In this document: positions 34,141 to 41,846 of the stretch, in pieces
Numbering within the stretch: the stretch's first letter is position 1
How the letters are laid out: every line of letters starts with the position of its first letter
NCBI RefSeq assembly: GCF_000348685.1
Contig: NZ_ANLA01000004.1
Span: 620,001 to 684,000, forward strand
Source of the DNA: Xanthomarina gelatinilytica
Lineage (GTDB): Bacteria; Bacteroidota; Bacteroidia; Flavobacteriales; Flavobacteriaceae
Direction of reading: 5' to 3'
Length of the DNA: 64,000 bases
Notes under the pieces: model-generated
The model's database searches: none
Told to the model about the DNA's origin: nothing
The model's input: the letters and a program-made list of their open reading frames with translations, nothing else
Position numbers and translations under genes: made by a program

Positions 34141-35367
34141 ATGCGTTGGGTACTTTTTACTATTGTTTACATTTTTTTGGTGGTTTATGGTTTTCAGGCC
34201 ATTAAAACACTTACCAAAAACAAATGGATTCACATAGCATTTATTGGACTTGCACTTTTGGTTGTGGGTAATTTTGTTTTTGAATTTGCCATTGCCACTA
34301 ACGAGAAAGTTTTAACACAACCTAAAAGCGAAGCATTTGGGTTTTTGTTGGCTTTCATGTCTTTTAGTCTAGTGATTGCACCTATTTTGTTCAGTGAAGA
34401 TCTCGTTAGGTTTTTTGCAGGAGTATACCATAAATTCAGTCCATCAAAAAAAAATTTTCATGTGCCTTCCAGAAGGAAATTTATAAGCCAAATAGCTTTG
34501 GGCATTGCTGCCATCCCTTTTTCTTCTTTGCTTTATGGCATGTTTAAAGGAAAATACGATTTTAGGGTCTTAACGTACAAATTGTATTTTGATGATCTGC
34601 CCCAAGCCTTCGATGGCTATAAAATCACCCAAATAAGCGATATCCATTCCGGAAGTTTTGATGATAGGGAAAAAATCGAATATGCTGTAAATTTGGTCAA
34701 TGAGCAAAAATCCAATGCCATATTTTTTACTGGAGACATGGTAAACAATAAAGCATCCGAAATGTTACCTTGGAAAGATGTATTTAGCAAGCTAAAAGCT
34801 GCAGACGGAAAATTTTCAGTTTTGGGGAATCATGATTATGGCGATTATGTGGATTGGGGAAATGAAGAAACCAAGCGTAGAAATTTAGAGCAATTAAAAG
34901 ATATTCAAAAAGATATGGGTTTCGATTTGCTTTTAAACGAAAGTCGTTTCATTGAAAAGAATGGGGAACGTATTGCTTTATTAGGGGTTGAAAATTGGGG
35001 AAGAGGGCCTTTTAAAAAAGCTGGCGATTTAAAAAAAGCAGCTCAACATATTGAAAAAGAAGATTTTAAAATTTTATTGAGCCACGACCCTTCTCATTGG
35101 GAAGATGTGGTCATTTCAGACGATTATAAGTACCATTTAACATTGAGTGGTCATACACATGGCATGCAATTTGGCATAGAAATTCCAGGTTGGGTAAAGT
35201 GGAGCCCTATTAAGTGGCGTTATAAATATTGGGCTGGCATTTATAAGGAAATGGGTCAATACATAAACGTTAACAGAGGGTTTGGGTATCTGGGTTATCC
35301 AGGAAGAGTAGGCATTTGGCCAGAAATTACCGTTATTGAACTTAAAAAAGGAAAAGCTTTAACTTAA
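34141..35367 (+). CDS. Membrane-anchored metallophosphoesterase (YkuE-like)
   Basis: 408 residues from the ATG at 34141. The N-terminal 110 residues hold three transmembrane helices (WVLFTIVYIFLVVYGF, IAFIGLALLVVGNFVF, FGFLLAFMSFSLVIAPILF). A twin-arginine-like SRRKFISQIALGIAAIP follows inside the chain, and then the calcineurin-like phosphoesterase domain. The domain's metal ligands are DIHSGSFDD, GDMVNN, GNHDYGDY, LLSHDPSHWE and LSGHTHGMQFG, so the active site is complete. Such proteins hydrolyse phosphoesters, sometimes lipid-linked (UDP-diacylglucosamine, phosphatidylglycerol phosphate), but the substrate here is not known. The internal SRRKF motif is a feature of this branch. Confidence 0.9.
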   Translation: MRWVLFTIVYIFLVVYGFQAIKTLTKNKWIHIAFIGLALLVVGNFVFEFAIATNEKVLTQPKSEAFGFLLAFMSFSLVIAPILFSEDLVRFFAGVYHKFSPSKKNFHVPSRRKFISQIALGIAAIPFSSLLYGMFKGKYDFRVLTYKLYFDDLPQAFDGYKITQISDIHSGSFDDREKIEYAVNLVNEQKSNAIFFTGDMVNNKASEMLPWKDVFSKLKAADGKFSVLGNHDYGDYVDWGNEETKRRNLEQLKDIQKDMGFDLLLNESRFIEKNGERIALLGVENWGRGPFKKAGDLKKAAQHIEKEDFKILLSHDPSHWEDVVISDDYKYHLTLSGHTHGMQFGIEIPGWVKWSPIKWRYKYWAGIYKEMGQYINVNRGFGYLGYPGRVGIWPEITVIELKKGKALT

Positions 35368-35454
35368 TAAAAAAAAGACGGGTTTTGAAATTACCCAACC
35401 GTTGGAACTCACTATTTATAAGGCATGTATACAAAATATGAAAAAAATACGTAG

Positions 35455-35488
35455 GTTTGTATATAATCATTTGACTTAAAACTTTAAA
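35455..35488 (+). promoter_or_regulatory. Probable promoter of the thioredoxin-like gene
   Basis: TTTG (35455-35458) is followed after 19 bases by AAACTTTA, a partial match to TAnnTTTG. The ATG lies at 35492. Confidence 0.4.
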
Positions 35489-35491
35489 AGT

Positions 35492-35788
35492 ATGTCAAAA
35501 TTTGGGGAACTAATAGATGTAGATATTCCTGTTTTACTTGATTTTTTTACTGAATGGAATGAACAATCTACTGCCATGCATCCTGTTTTAAGAGATGTCG
35601 CTGCTGCCTTGGGAGACAAAGCAAAAGTTATAAAAATTGATGTGGATAAAAACAAAGAACTTGCCGAAGCCTTAAGGGTAAAAGGCTTGCCAACATTGAT
35701 TATTTATAAAAATGGCGAAATGAAATGGCGTCATAGTGGTGAACAAGATGCCAACACGTTAATTGGGATTATCCAAGAGTACGTGTAA
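35492..35788 (+). CDS. Thioredoxin-fold protein lacking the catalytic cysteines
   Basis: 98 residues. The thioredoxin fold is clear: VDIPVLLDFFTEW, then VIKIDVDKNKELAEALRVKGLPTLIIYKNGE with the cis-proline T-L after P. But the active site W-C-G-P-C is replaced by W-N-E-Q-S, and the protein has no cysteine at all. It therefore cannot do dithiol-disulfide exchange. I recall similar cysteine-less copies in other flavobacteria, so this is a conserved non-redox variant rather than a local mutation. It may act as a scaffold or subunit. It ends two bases before the convergent polysaccharide deacetylase gene. Confidence 0.85.
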   Translation: MSKFGELIDVDIPVLLDFFTEWNEQSTAMHPVLRDVAAALGDKAKVIKIDVDKNKELAEALRVKGLPTLIIYKNGEMKWRHSGEQDANTLIGIIQEYV

Positions 35789-35790
35789 CA

Positions 35791-36534
35791 TCAAAAAACA
35801 TCTGGATTCAACGACTTGAATGTATAGCCTTGTTTGCTGAAATGTTCAAGCACTTTTGGCAAGGCATATTGCATGTTTTCTGAAGCTTTTTCACTGTCGT
35901 GAAACACTACAATACTTCCTCTTTTAACATTTTTAATGACATTTTTCACACATTTTTCTTTTGTGGTTTTCAAGCTCCAATCCAAAGCTAAAATACTCCA
36001 CATAATGATTTTGTAATCCAACGCCATTAATCTTCGGCCTTGTGCTTTGGTTATTCTTCCATAAGGCGGACGGAAGAGATTGTTGGTCGTTGATTGATGA
36101 CCCGCCCGAACCTGCCTTCTCGGTTCGGGCTGGTTGTTGTTTTTTGACCCGCCCGAACATGCCTTCTCGGTACGGTCGAGTTTTTGAAGCTGAAAATCAA
36201 TAATATCTTGAGTTCGTTTTACATTTTCCACATAAGCCTCAGTTGTGGTTTTCCAGCCTGTAGGATGATTGTAAGAATGATTTCCCACCACATGACCTCT
36301 TTTAAGTATTTCCTGAAAAATATCTGGATGCTTTTCAATATTGTTTCCTATACAGAAAAACGTGGCCTTAGCTTGATACTCATCCAACATATCCAAGGTC
36401 CAATTGGTAATTAATGGCGTAGGCCCATCATCAAACGTGAGGTATAGAACCTTTTCCTCTGTGGGTAAATTCCAAGTGTATTTTGGAAACAGTTTTTTTA
36501 CAAACAGAGGAAGTTTTGCCGGAATGAATTCCAT
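35791..36534 (-). CDS. Polysaccharide deacetylase (NodB domain) with in-frame repeat insertion
   Basis: 247 residues. The NodB/carbohydrate-esterase-4 motifs are all present: LTFDDGPTP (motif 1, catalytic Asp), HVVGNHSYNHP (motif 2, metal His), LFRPPYGRI (motif 3), MWSILALDWSLK (motif 4) and IVVFHDS (motif 5). It removes N-acetyl groups from a cell-wall or surface polysaccharide, but there is no signal peptide, so the compartment is unclear. Between motifs 2 and 3, residues about 120-150 are encoded by two copies of a palindromic 32-base repeat. That makes the protein longer than the roughly 205-220 residues I expect. It follows the DUF2723 gene by three bases. Confidence 0.92.
   Translation of the reverse strand: MEFIPAKLPLFVKKLFPKYTWNLPTEEKVLYLTFDDGPTPLITNWTLDMLDEYQAKATFFCIGNNIEKHPDIFQEILKRGHVVGNHSYNHPTGWKTTTEAYVENVKRTQDIIDFQLQKLDRTEKACSGGSKNNNQPEPRRQVRAGHQSTTNNLFRPPYGRITKAQGRRLMALDYKIIMWSILALDWSLKTTKEKCVKNVIKNVKRGSIVVFHDSEKASENMQYALPKVLEHFSKQGYTFKSLNPDVF
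36099..36177. repeat. Two palindromic 32-base repeats inside a coding region
   Basis: Copy 1 at 36099-36130 and copy 2 at 36146-36177 start GACCCGCCCGAAC and continue TGCCTTCTCGGT. They differ at three or four positions. Copy 1 folds into an 8-bp stem (CCCGAACC/GGTTCGGG). The period is 47 bases, which is not a multiple of three, so the two copies are read in different frames of the deacetylase gene. They are much GC-richer than the surrounding gene. Confidence 0.85.
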
Positions 36535-36537
36535 GAC

Positions 36538-39500
36538 TTAGTTATTTAAATCCAATAACATGCTATCCAATTCTTTTTCTTGTTGGAAATCTAGGTTTGG
36601 TTGAGGTTCCTGTTCGTAGTCGTCTCCTTGGTAAAAGTGACTGAATAGATTTAAATAGTTGGTAAACACTTTGGCTTCCTCTTTATAAAAATCTGTATCG
36701 TATTCTTGCAATACATTTAAAATGCCTTTGTAACGCTCTATATCCGTTAGGATGTCCTCTATTAGTTTGTATTGGCTTTCTACGTCCAATTTACTGAAAT
36801 AGCTAAGGTTTTCCTGATATTTTATAGAAACATCTTTAAACAGCTGTTGTGCTTTCTCTTCAGATCCAACTTCGTAATAAATACCAATATAAGGCTCCAA
36901 TAGGGTGTAATATCCAAAGAGTTCCACTGGCATGTTTTCCATGGCAATATCTGCAATTTCCTCAGCTTTTGTTAATTTTTCATCATTGATTAGTTGCTCT
37001 GCTAAACGTGCTAAATTCCCTCTATAGGTTATGGAGTTTTTACGGGTTTCTGTATCATGATAGATGTCTGGGCTGCCACTATTCCCCCAATCCCAATTCA
37101 CTACTTTTTCGTACATTAAATCGGCATCCACACGTCCCATGTCAAATGGGTTAGCTCTATCTACTGGTGTTTTAATAGGCACCAATTTGTAGCACATGCC
37201 ATCTAGCTGCAAATAATCTTTCATCCAGATATAATCTTCATTGCTAAACGCACCACCTGTAAAGTAAATAGGACGTTTCCAATCGTTATTGGCCACAATA
37301 TCCAACATTAGAAGCCTGTTTTTATAAATAGCATTGTCAGTAATTTTAACATCCAAAAAATCCACCATCTCATCGGCATCCTTCTCTTTTACAATGCCAG
37401 ATGCTAACGCATTTTCCTTGTTAACAGGAACTCTAATGTTCTCTACAGGAAAATAGTTGGAGTTTACCAATTGCGATGGGTAAAAGCTTGTGTCTTCGCC
37501 TTGTTGTTCTAAAATATACTTGAATTTGGTCCTAGGATTATCGCTAGTAATAAAATCCATAAAATCCTGAATCAACATGGTGTCTTTAGAAATCTCTCTT
37601 TTCATGATATAATCCCTGGTGCCATATCTATATTGATCATGTCTTAACTTAGTAGGGATTGGGTCGCTTTCATAAGCTTTGCGTTTCATTTGGTCTATGT
37701 ACCAATCTGTTTGGAACAAACTAGTGTTAACCACACGAACATCGGTTCTGTAGCCTTCTATTTCCTGGGCATACCAAAGCGCAAAGGTGTCGTTATCTCC
37801 AATGGTAAATAAGATGCCGTTTTCGGCACATGAGTCCAAATACATTTTTGCCATGGCTCTGGCTGTATATTTTCCGGACCTGTCATGGTCGTCCCAATTG
37901 TTTGCCGCCAAAATTCCAGGTACCAAAGCCAAACAGGCTAGGGTAATGGCAGGAGCTAGAAATTTGGAAGAGGCATATTTGTTTAGTATGTCATATAAAG
38001 CATATACACCAAAACCTATCCACATGGCAAACACATAAAAAGAACCTACAACAGAGTAATCCCTTTCCCTTGGCTCAAAAGGTCTTACATTGGTATAAAA
38101 TTGGATGGCCAAACCTGTAAATAGGAAAAACACCAACATGGTCCAAAATAGTTTTTTGTCTTTTTGGTACAAAAAGAATAAGCCAATAAGCCCTAAGATA
38201 AGAGGTAAAAAATAATACGTGTTTCTGGCTTTGTTGTTTTTAACATCGCTTGGTAAATTGTCCTGAGATAAGCCCAAATGCCACTCGTCTATAAACTTTA
38301 TGCCACTTAACCAATTTCCATGGTTATCGTATCTCCCTTGTATGTCGTCTTGTCTTCCAACAAAATTCCATAAAAAATACCTCCAATACATATACCCTAA
38401 CTGATATTCCAGCATGTAAGCAATATTGCTTCCCAAAGATGGTTTTTCAACATTGATATATTGTCCAAATTGTTTTAAAAAATCATGGTAATCCTCATAA
38501 TCAACCAATCCTTGAGCCACATTGTTTTTAAACTCGGCTACAGCAGCTCTCAGTTCGTTTTGCATTTGGTATTCAGGTTTTATTTTGAAATCCAAATATC
38601 CAGAAAACAACATGTAATTCGTAGCGTTTTCTTGGCTCCACATACGAGGTAAGATAGAGGCATGTTCGTGATTATAGTTTTGTTTGGCATTTTTCCAATC
38701 GTTTATAATGACATATTTCCCAGTCTCATAGTCTTTTTCGTAATTGGGCTTATCGTCCACATAAGGTTCGTTTTCATCCAATCCAGAATATTGATCGGTA
38801 AACAAAGGGCCGTAAAACAAATGTGTTTCCGGATACTGTTCTAGGTTATAATATGCTAATAATTCTCTGGCATCAGATGGGTCATTTTCGTTAATTACTA
38901 CATTAGCATTCGCACGAATAGGCAGCATTAACCAGGAAGAAAACCCGATAAAAATAAACATCAAACATAAAATAGCTGTGTTTAAATGAGTGTAATTCTT
39001 GTCCCTGGTATATTTTATGCCAAAATAAAAAGCAGCAATCAAAACAAGACCAGCTATAATGGTTCCAGAGTTAAAAGGCATTCCTATTGAGTTGACAAAG
39101 AAAATTTCAAAGGCACTGAAAATCTTTAAGGCATTTGGTAATAACAATTTAAATATAAAAAGTAAAATGGCAACTGAAACCACATTTGCAACAATGAAGT
39201 TTTTAACTGTAACTGTTTTGTAGTTTTTAAAATAGTAAATCAATCCAATAGCAGGAATGGTTAAAAGTCCCATAAAATGCACACCAAACGAAAGTCCTAT
39301 GATAAAGGCAATAAGAATCAGCCATTTGTTTCCACGCGGCTTGTCCATATCTTGTTCCCAACGCAGTCCCAAATAAAACAATACAGACATGATTAGGGTT
39401 GCCATGGCATATACTTCGGTTTCAACGGCATTGAACCAAAATGAATCTGTAAACGTAAAAGCCAAACTTCCAACTAAGGCGCTTCCAAGTACAGCAACTT

Positions 39501-39852
39501 GTTTTGATGTGGTAAACTCACCATTTAATGTTATTATTTTTTTAAGAAGCAAGGAGATGCTCCAAAACATAAACAAAATAGTAAAAGCACTGGCAACAGC
39601 ACTCATTAAATTCATAACTAATCCTATTTGGCTAGGTTCCAAGGCAAACATAGAAAAGAACGCGCCAAACATTTGGAATAATGGAGCACCAGGAGGATGT
39701 CCAACTTGTAATTTAGAGGAGGTTAGTATGTATTCCCCAGCATCCCAAAAACTTACAGTTGGCTCTACAGTTAAGCTATAGGTTGTTAATGCAATTAAAA
39801 AGGAGAACCATCCCAAAAGTGTATTCCATTTTTTAAAGCTGAAGTGTGTCAT
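36538..39852 (-). CDS. DUF2723 (GT117-like) integral membrane protein
   Basis: 1104 residues. The N-terminal DUF2723 domain begins WNTLLGWFSFLIALTTYSLTVEPTVSFWDAGEYI with the Asp-Ala-Gly-Glu-Tyr motif of a GT-C glycosyltransferase loop. It has about ten transmembrane helices up to residue 320, then a further membrane block near residues 530-640. The C-terminal half is soluble and contains the NDTFALWYAQE segment and helical TPR-like repeats (EKAQQLFKDVSIKYQENL). The family is classed as GT117 and is proposed to be a protein O-mannosyltransferase-like enzyme of Bacteroidota. The acceptor is unknown. It is the first gene of an operon with the polysaccharide deacetylase, which fits a cell-surface glycan role. 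Confidence 0.88.
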   Translation of the reverse strand: MTHFSFKKWNTLLGWFSFLIALTTYSLTVEPTVSFWDAGEYILTSSKLQVGHPPGAPLFQMFGAFFSMFALEPSQIGLVMNLMSAVASAFTILFMFWSISLLLKKIITLNGEFTTSKQVAVLGSALVGSLAFTFTDSFWFNAVETEVYAMATLIMSVLFYLGLRWEQDMDKPRGNKWLILIAFIIGLSFGVHFMGLLTIPAIGLIYYFKNYKTVTVKNFIVANVVSVAILLFIFKLLLPNALKIFSAFEIFFVNSIGMPFNSGTIIAGLVLIAAFYFGIKYTRDKNYTHLNTAILCLMFIFIGFSSWLMLPIRANANVVINENDPSDARELLAYYNLEQYPETHLFYGPLFTDQYSGLDENEPYVDDKPNYEKDYETGKYVIINDWKNAKQNYNHEHASILPRMWSQENATNYMLFSGYLDFKIKPEYQMQNELRAAVAEFKNNVAQGLVDYEDYHDFLKQFGQYINVEKPSLGSNIAYMLEYQLGYMYWRYFLWNFVGRQDDIQGRYDNHGNWLSGIKFIDEWHLGLSQDNLPSDVKNNKARNTYYFLPLILGLIGLFFLYQKDKKLFWTMLVFFLFTGLAIQFYTNVRPFEPRERDYSVVGSFYVFAMWIGFGVYALYDILNKYASSKFLAPAITLACLALVPGILAANNWDDHDRSGKYTARAMAKMYLDSCAENGILFTIGDNDTFALWYAQEIEGYRTDVRVVNTSLFQTDWYIDQMKRKAYESDPIPTKLRHDQYRYGTRDYIMKREISKDTMLIQDFMDFITSDNPRTKFKYILEQQGEDTSFYPSQLVNSNYFPVENIRVPVNKENALASGIVKEKDADEMVDFLDVKITDNAIYKNRLLMLDIVANNDWKRPIYFTGGAFSNEDYIWMKDYLQLDGMCYKLVPIKTPVDRANPFDMGRVDADLMYEKVVNWDWGNSGSPDIYHDTETRKNSITYRGNLARLAEQLINDEKLTKAEEIADIAMENMPVELFGYYTLLEPYIGIYYEVGSEEKAQQLFKDVSIKYQENLSYFSKLDVESQYKLIEDILTDIERYKGILNVLQEYDTDFYKEEAKVFTNYLNLFSHFYQGDDYEQEPQPNLDFQQEKELDSMLLDLNN

Positions 39853-39955
39853 AGATTCTATGTTTGTTAAAGAGGCGAATTTAACAATAATTATGTTATC
39901 AGAAATGTTTTTAAGGAAACGTTAAGCATTTTGAAAATATTTTCTTTGAAAAATA

Positions 39956-39986
39956 CTTGCGCAAACAAAACTTTGTTTTAAATTTG
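39956..39986 (+). promoter_or_regulatory. Promoter of tRNA-Gln
   Basis: CTTG (39956-39959), 19 bases, then TAAATTTG (39979-39986). The tRNA starts 18 bases after the -7 box. Confidence 0.65.
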
Positions 39987-40003
39987 CAACCTCAATTACA
40001 CAA

Positions 40004-40076
40004 TGGCCTATGGTGTAACTGGCAACACGTCTGGTTTTGGTCCAGAAGAGTCTAGGTTCGAGCCCTAGTAGGCCAA
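40004..40076 (+). tRNA. tRNA-Gln (anticodon TTG)
   Basis: A 73-base cloverleaf. Acceptor TGGCCTA pairs with TAGGCCA (40069-40075), discriminator A at 40076. The anticodon stem TCTGG/CCAGA has loop TTTTGGT with TTG at 40037-40039. The T arm CTAGG/CCTAG has loop TTCGAGC. CCA is not encoded. Its 3' end lies within an 89-base direct repeat. Confidence 0.97.
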
Positions 40077-40148
40077 CGTAAATTTGAAGCCCTTACTTTA
40101 ATTAGTAGGGGTTTTTTAATTTAAGCAAGAAAGTATCTTGGGCGAGAA
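40060..40148 (+). repeat. 89-base direct repeat, copy 1 (tRNA-Gln 3' end plus terminator)
   Basis: Starts GAGCCCTAGTAGGCCAACG, so it covers the last 17 bases of the tRNA. It then includes an intrinsic terminator (CCCTTACT/AGTAGGGG, TTTTTT) and ends GGGCGAGAA. It is identical to 40173-40261. Confidence 0.95.
40090..40117 (+). terminator. tRNA-Gln terminator
   Basis: CCCTTACT pairs with AGTAGGGG (one G-U pair) across the loop TTAATT, followed by TTTTTT. An identical second copy lies at 40203-40230 within the duplicated segment. Confidence 0.8.
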
Positions 40149-40150
40149 GT

Positions 40151-40172
40151 TTATGCTGAGCGCAGTCGAAGT
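40151..40172. repeat. Half copy of the TGAGCGCAGTCGAAG repeat
   Basis: The bases between the two 89-base repeats contain CTGAGCGCAGTCGAAG. It matches the right arm of the palindromic repeat at 19401-19422 except for two positions. No matching left arm is present. Confidence 0.65.
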
Positions 40173-40261
40173 GAGCCCTAGTAGGCCAACGTAAATTTGA
40201 AGCCCTTACTTTAATTAGTAGGGGTTTTTTAATTTAAGCAAGAAAGTATCTTGGGCGAGAA
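40173..40261 (+). repeat. 89-base direct repeat, copy 2 (tRNA-Gln 3' fragment plus terminator)
   Basis: Identical to 40060-40148, at an offset of 113 bases. It carries the last 17 bases of tRNA-Gln without the rest of the tRNA, and a second terminator. Confidence 0.95.
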
Positions 40262-40336
40262 ACCTAACTTTCGGCAAACAGTTTTACACTTAACATGTAA
40301 GGCAAACCCTGTAGCGCCAAGTCTCAATTTATCAAT

Positions 40337-40374
40337 AAAAAAAGCCTTTCAATATTATAGAAAGGCTTTTTTTA
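40337..40374. terminator. Bidirectional terminator after the universal stress protein gene
   Basis: AAAAAAGCCTTTC pairs with GAAAGGCTTTTTT across a 9-base loop, with A and T runs on opposite sides. It lies about 15 bases from the stop at 40388. Confidence 0.85.
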
Positions 40375-40387
40375 TTTTGCCAAAGCT

Positions 40388-41212
40388 TTATATTTTAAAG
40401 GTTATTACAGGTCTTTTGGCATGATTTACTAAATCTTCGCTTATACTGCCATTTAAAAAATGAGCAATACCTTGTCTGCCATGCGTGCTGATACCAATTA
40501 AATCGGCATCGATAATGTGGGAAAAGTTTAAAATGCCTTTTTCAACATTTTCATCATTATAAATGTTAATGGTGTAATTTTTAAAATCGTAGCCATTTAT
40601 AAAATCCAAGATCCTGGCATTTGCCTTTGCGGTTGTTGTAAAGTTGCTGGCCGTGTTAACCATTAATAAATGCAGTTTTGCATTAAAAGCCTTGGCCAAT
40701 TCAGAGGCTTGCCTATAGGTTTCTTTGTTGTCGTTTTTAAAATCGGAAGCAAAAACAATATTGTTTATGTCAAAGTTTTTATGTTCGTTTTTAATCACCA
40801 AAACAGGAACTTCAGATGTTCTAACCACTTTTTCGGTATTGGACCCAATAAACATCTCCTTAAACCCAGAAGCTCCATGGGAACCCATAACAATTAAATC
40901 CACATGGTTTTGTTTGGCAGTATCGGCAATTCCAGAAAAAGATTGGTTAAAATCTACCGTTTCATGGACTGTAATGCCATCCAGGTAGTCCTTGGCCAAA
41001 ACTTCTTCAAATTTTTTGTGAGCCAATTTCATGAAAAATACAGCTTCCGGCAGTTCGCTATGGTGGCTAAGTGCATCCACTTGACTTAATGGAAGTTCCA
41101 ATAAATGGGTTAAGAATATTTCGCTTCCGTATTTTTTTGCTAGTTGTGCAGCTACTTTTAAGGCGTTTTCGGCTTCTTCGGAAAAATCTGTTGGTACAAG
41201 AAGTTTTTTCAT
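40388..41212 (-). CDS. Universal stress protein, two Usp domains
   Basis: 274 residues made of two tandem Usp domains. Domain 1 starts KKLLVPTDFSEEAENALKVAAQLA and has the ATP-binding pattern VMGSHGASGFKEMFIGSNTEKVVR near residues 108-131. Domain 2 starts NNIVFASDFKNDNKETYRQA and ends GISTHGRQGIAHFLNGSISEDLVN, a variant G-x2-G-x9-G-S pattern. Tandem Usp proteins are cytoplasmic stress-response proteins that often bind ATP. No partner gene is nearby, and a bidirectional terminator follows. Confidence 0.92.
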   Translation of the reverse strand: MKKLLVPTDFSEEAENALKVAAQLAKKYGSEIFLTHLLELPLSQVDALSHHSELPEAVFFMKLAHKKFEEVLAKDYLDGITVHETVDFNQSFSGIADTAKQNHVDLIVMGSHGASGFKEMFIGSNTEKVVRTSEVPVLVIKNEHKNFDINNIVFASDFKNDNKETYRQASELAKAFNAKLHLLMVNTASNFTTTAKANARILDFINGYDFKNYTINIYNDENVEKGILNFSHIIDADLIGISTHGRQGIAHFLNGSISEDLVNHAKRPVITFKI

Positions 41213-41303
41213 AGTTGGTAGTTAATTGTCGTTAAATTGATGTCTTTAAAATTAAGAATAAAAATTGACATTTCAATCATTATGTATTTCAATATAAATA
41301 TTG

Positions 41304-41311
41304 TATATTTG
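41304..41311 (+). promoter_or_regulatory. -7 box (TATATTTG) of rimP-nusA-infB
   Basis: TATATTTG matches TAnnTTTG. TATG at 41281-41284 lies 19 bases before it as a weak -33 box. The transcript would begin near 41318, upstream of a terminator-like hairpin. Confidence 0.6.
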
Positions 41312-41336
41312 CAGCGTTGTAAGAATTAAGAGATAT

Positions 41337-41364
41337 GAGGGGACGGAAAGTCCCCTCTTTTTAT
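41337..41364 (+). promoter_or_regulatory. Terminator-like hairpin in the rimP-nusA-infB leader
   Basis: GAGGGGA pairs with TCCCCTC across CGGAAAG and is followed by TTTTTAT. It lies after the predicted transcript start and 16 bases before the rimP ATG, the position of an attenuator. There is no gene directly upstream on this strand to terminate. Confidence 0.7.
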
Positions 41365-41372
41365 ACCAAAAA

Positions 41373-41834
41373 ATGTTTAGAACAACTGTTGAAAAATTAC
41401 TGAAAGAAGGCCTGGAACAAAAACAAAATTTGTTTTTAATAGACCTAACCATTACAGAAGACAATACCATTAAGGTGGTTATCGATGGAGACCATGGTGT
41501 TACTGTGGAAGATTGCATGTTTATAAGTCGTGCTATTGAACATAACCTGGACAGGGAAGAACAGGATTTTTCTTTAGAGGTTGCTTCGGCTGGTGCTACG
41601 GCACCTTTAGTAAATGTGAGACAGTACAAGAAAAACATTGGACGGACTTTAGAGCTTAAAACAAACGATAAAGTTATAGAAGCGGATCTTATAGAAGCAA
41701 CAGACAATAACATTAAAGTACAGTGGAAATCCAGAGAGCCTAAACCTGTTGGAAAAGGCAAAGTGACTGTACAAAATGAGGCAGAAATAGCCTACAAAGA
41801 TATAGTAGAAGCAAAAGTTATGATAAAATTTTAA
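41373..41834 (+). CDS. rimP: Ribosome maturation factor RimP
   Basis: 153 residues from the ATG at 41373 (MFRTTVEKLLKEGL). The frame is open further upstream but would read through the leader hairpin. It matches the RimP fold: an N-terminal alpha/beta domain with VVIDGDHGVTVEDCMFISRAIEHNLD, the VASAGATAPLVNVRQYKKNIGRTLEL linker, and a C-terminal SH3-like barrel. The usual S-P-G-x-D/x-P-L motif is here S-A-G-A-T-A-P-L. It assists 30S subunit assembly. It is first in the classic rimP-nusA-infB operon, 12 bases before nusA. Confidence 0.95.
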   Translation: MFRTTVEKLLKEGLEQKQNLFLIDLTITEDNTIKVVIDGDHGVTVEDCMFISRAIEHNLDREEQDFSLEVASAGATAPLVNVRQYKKNIGRTLELKTNDKVIEADLIEATDNNIKVQWKSREPKPVGKGKVTVQNEAEIAYKDIVEAKVMIKF

Positions 41835-41846
41835 TTCAAAAGAGAT

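Noticed and set aside
40060-40261. CRISPR-like repeat array
   Set aside because: There are only two copies of 89 bases with one 24-base spacer, and the repeat contains part of a tRNA, so it is a duplication and not CRISPR.
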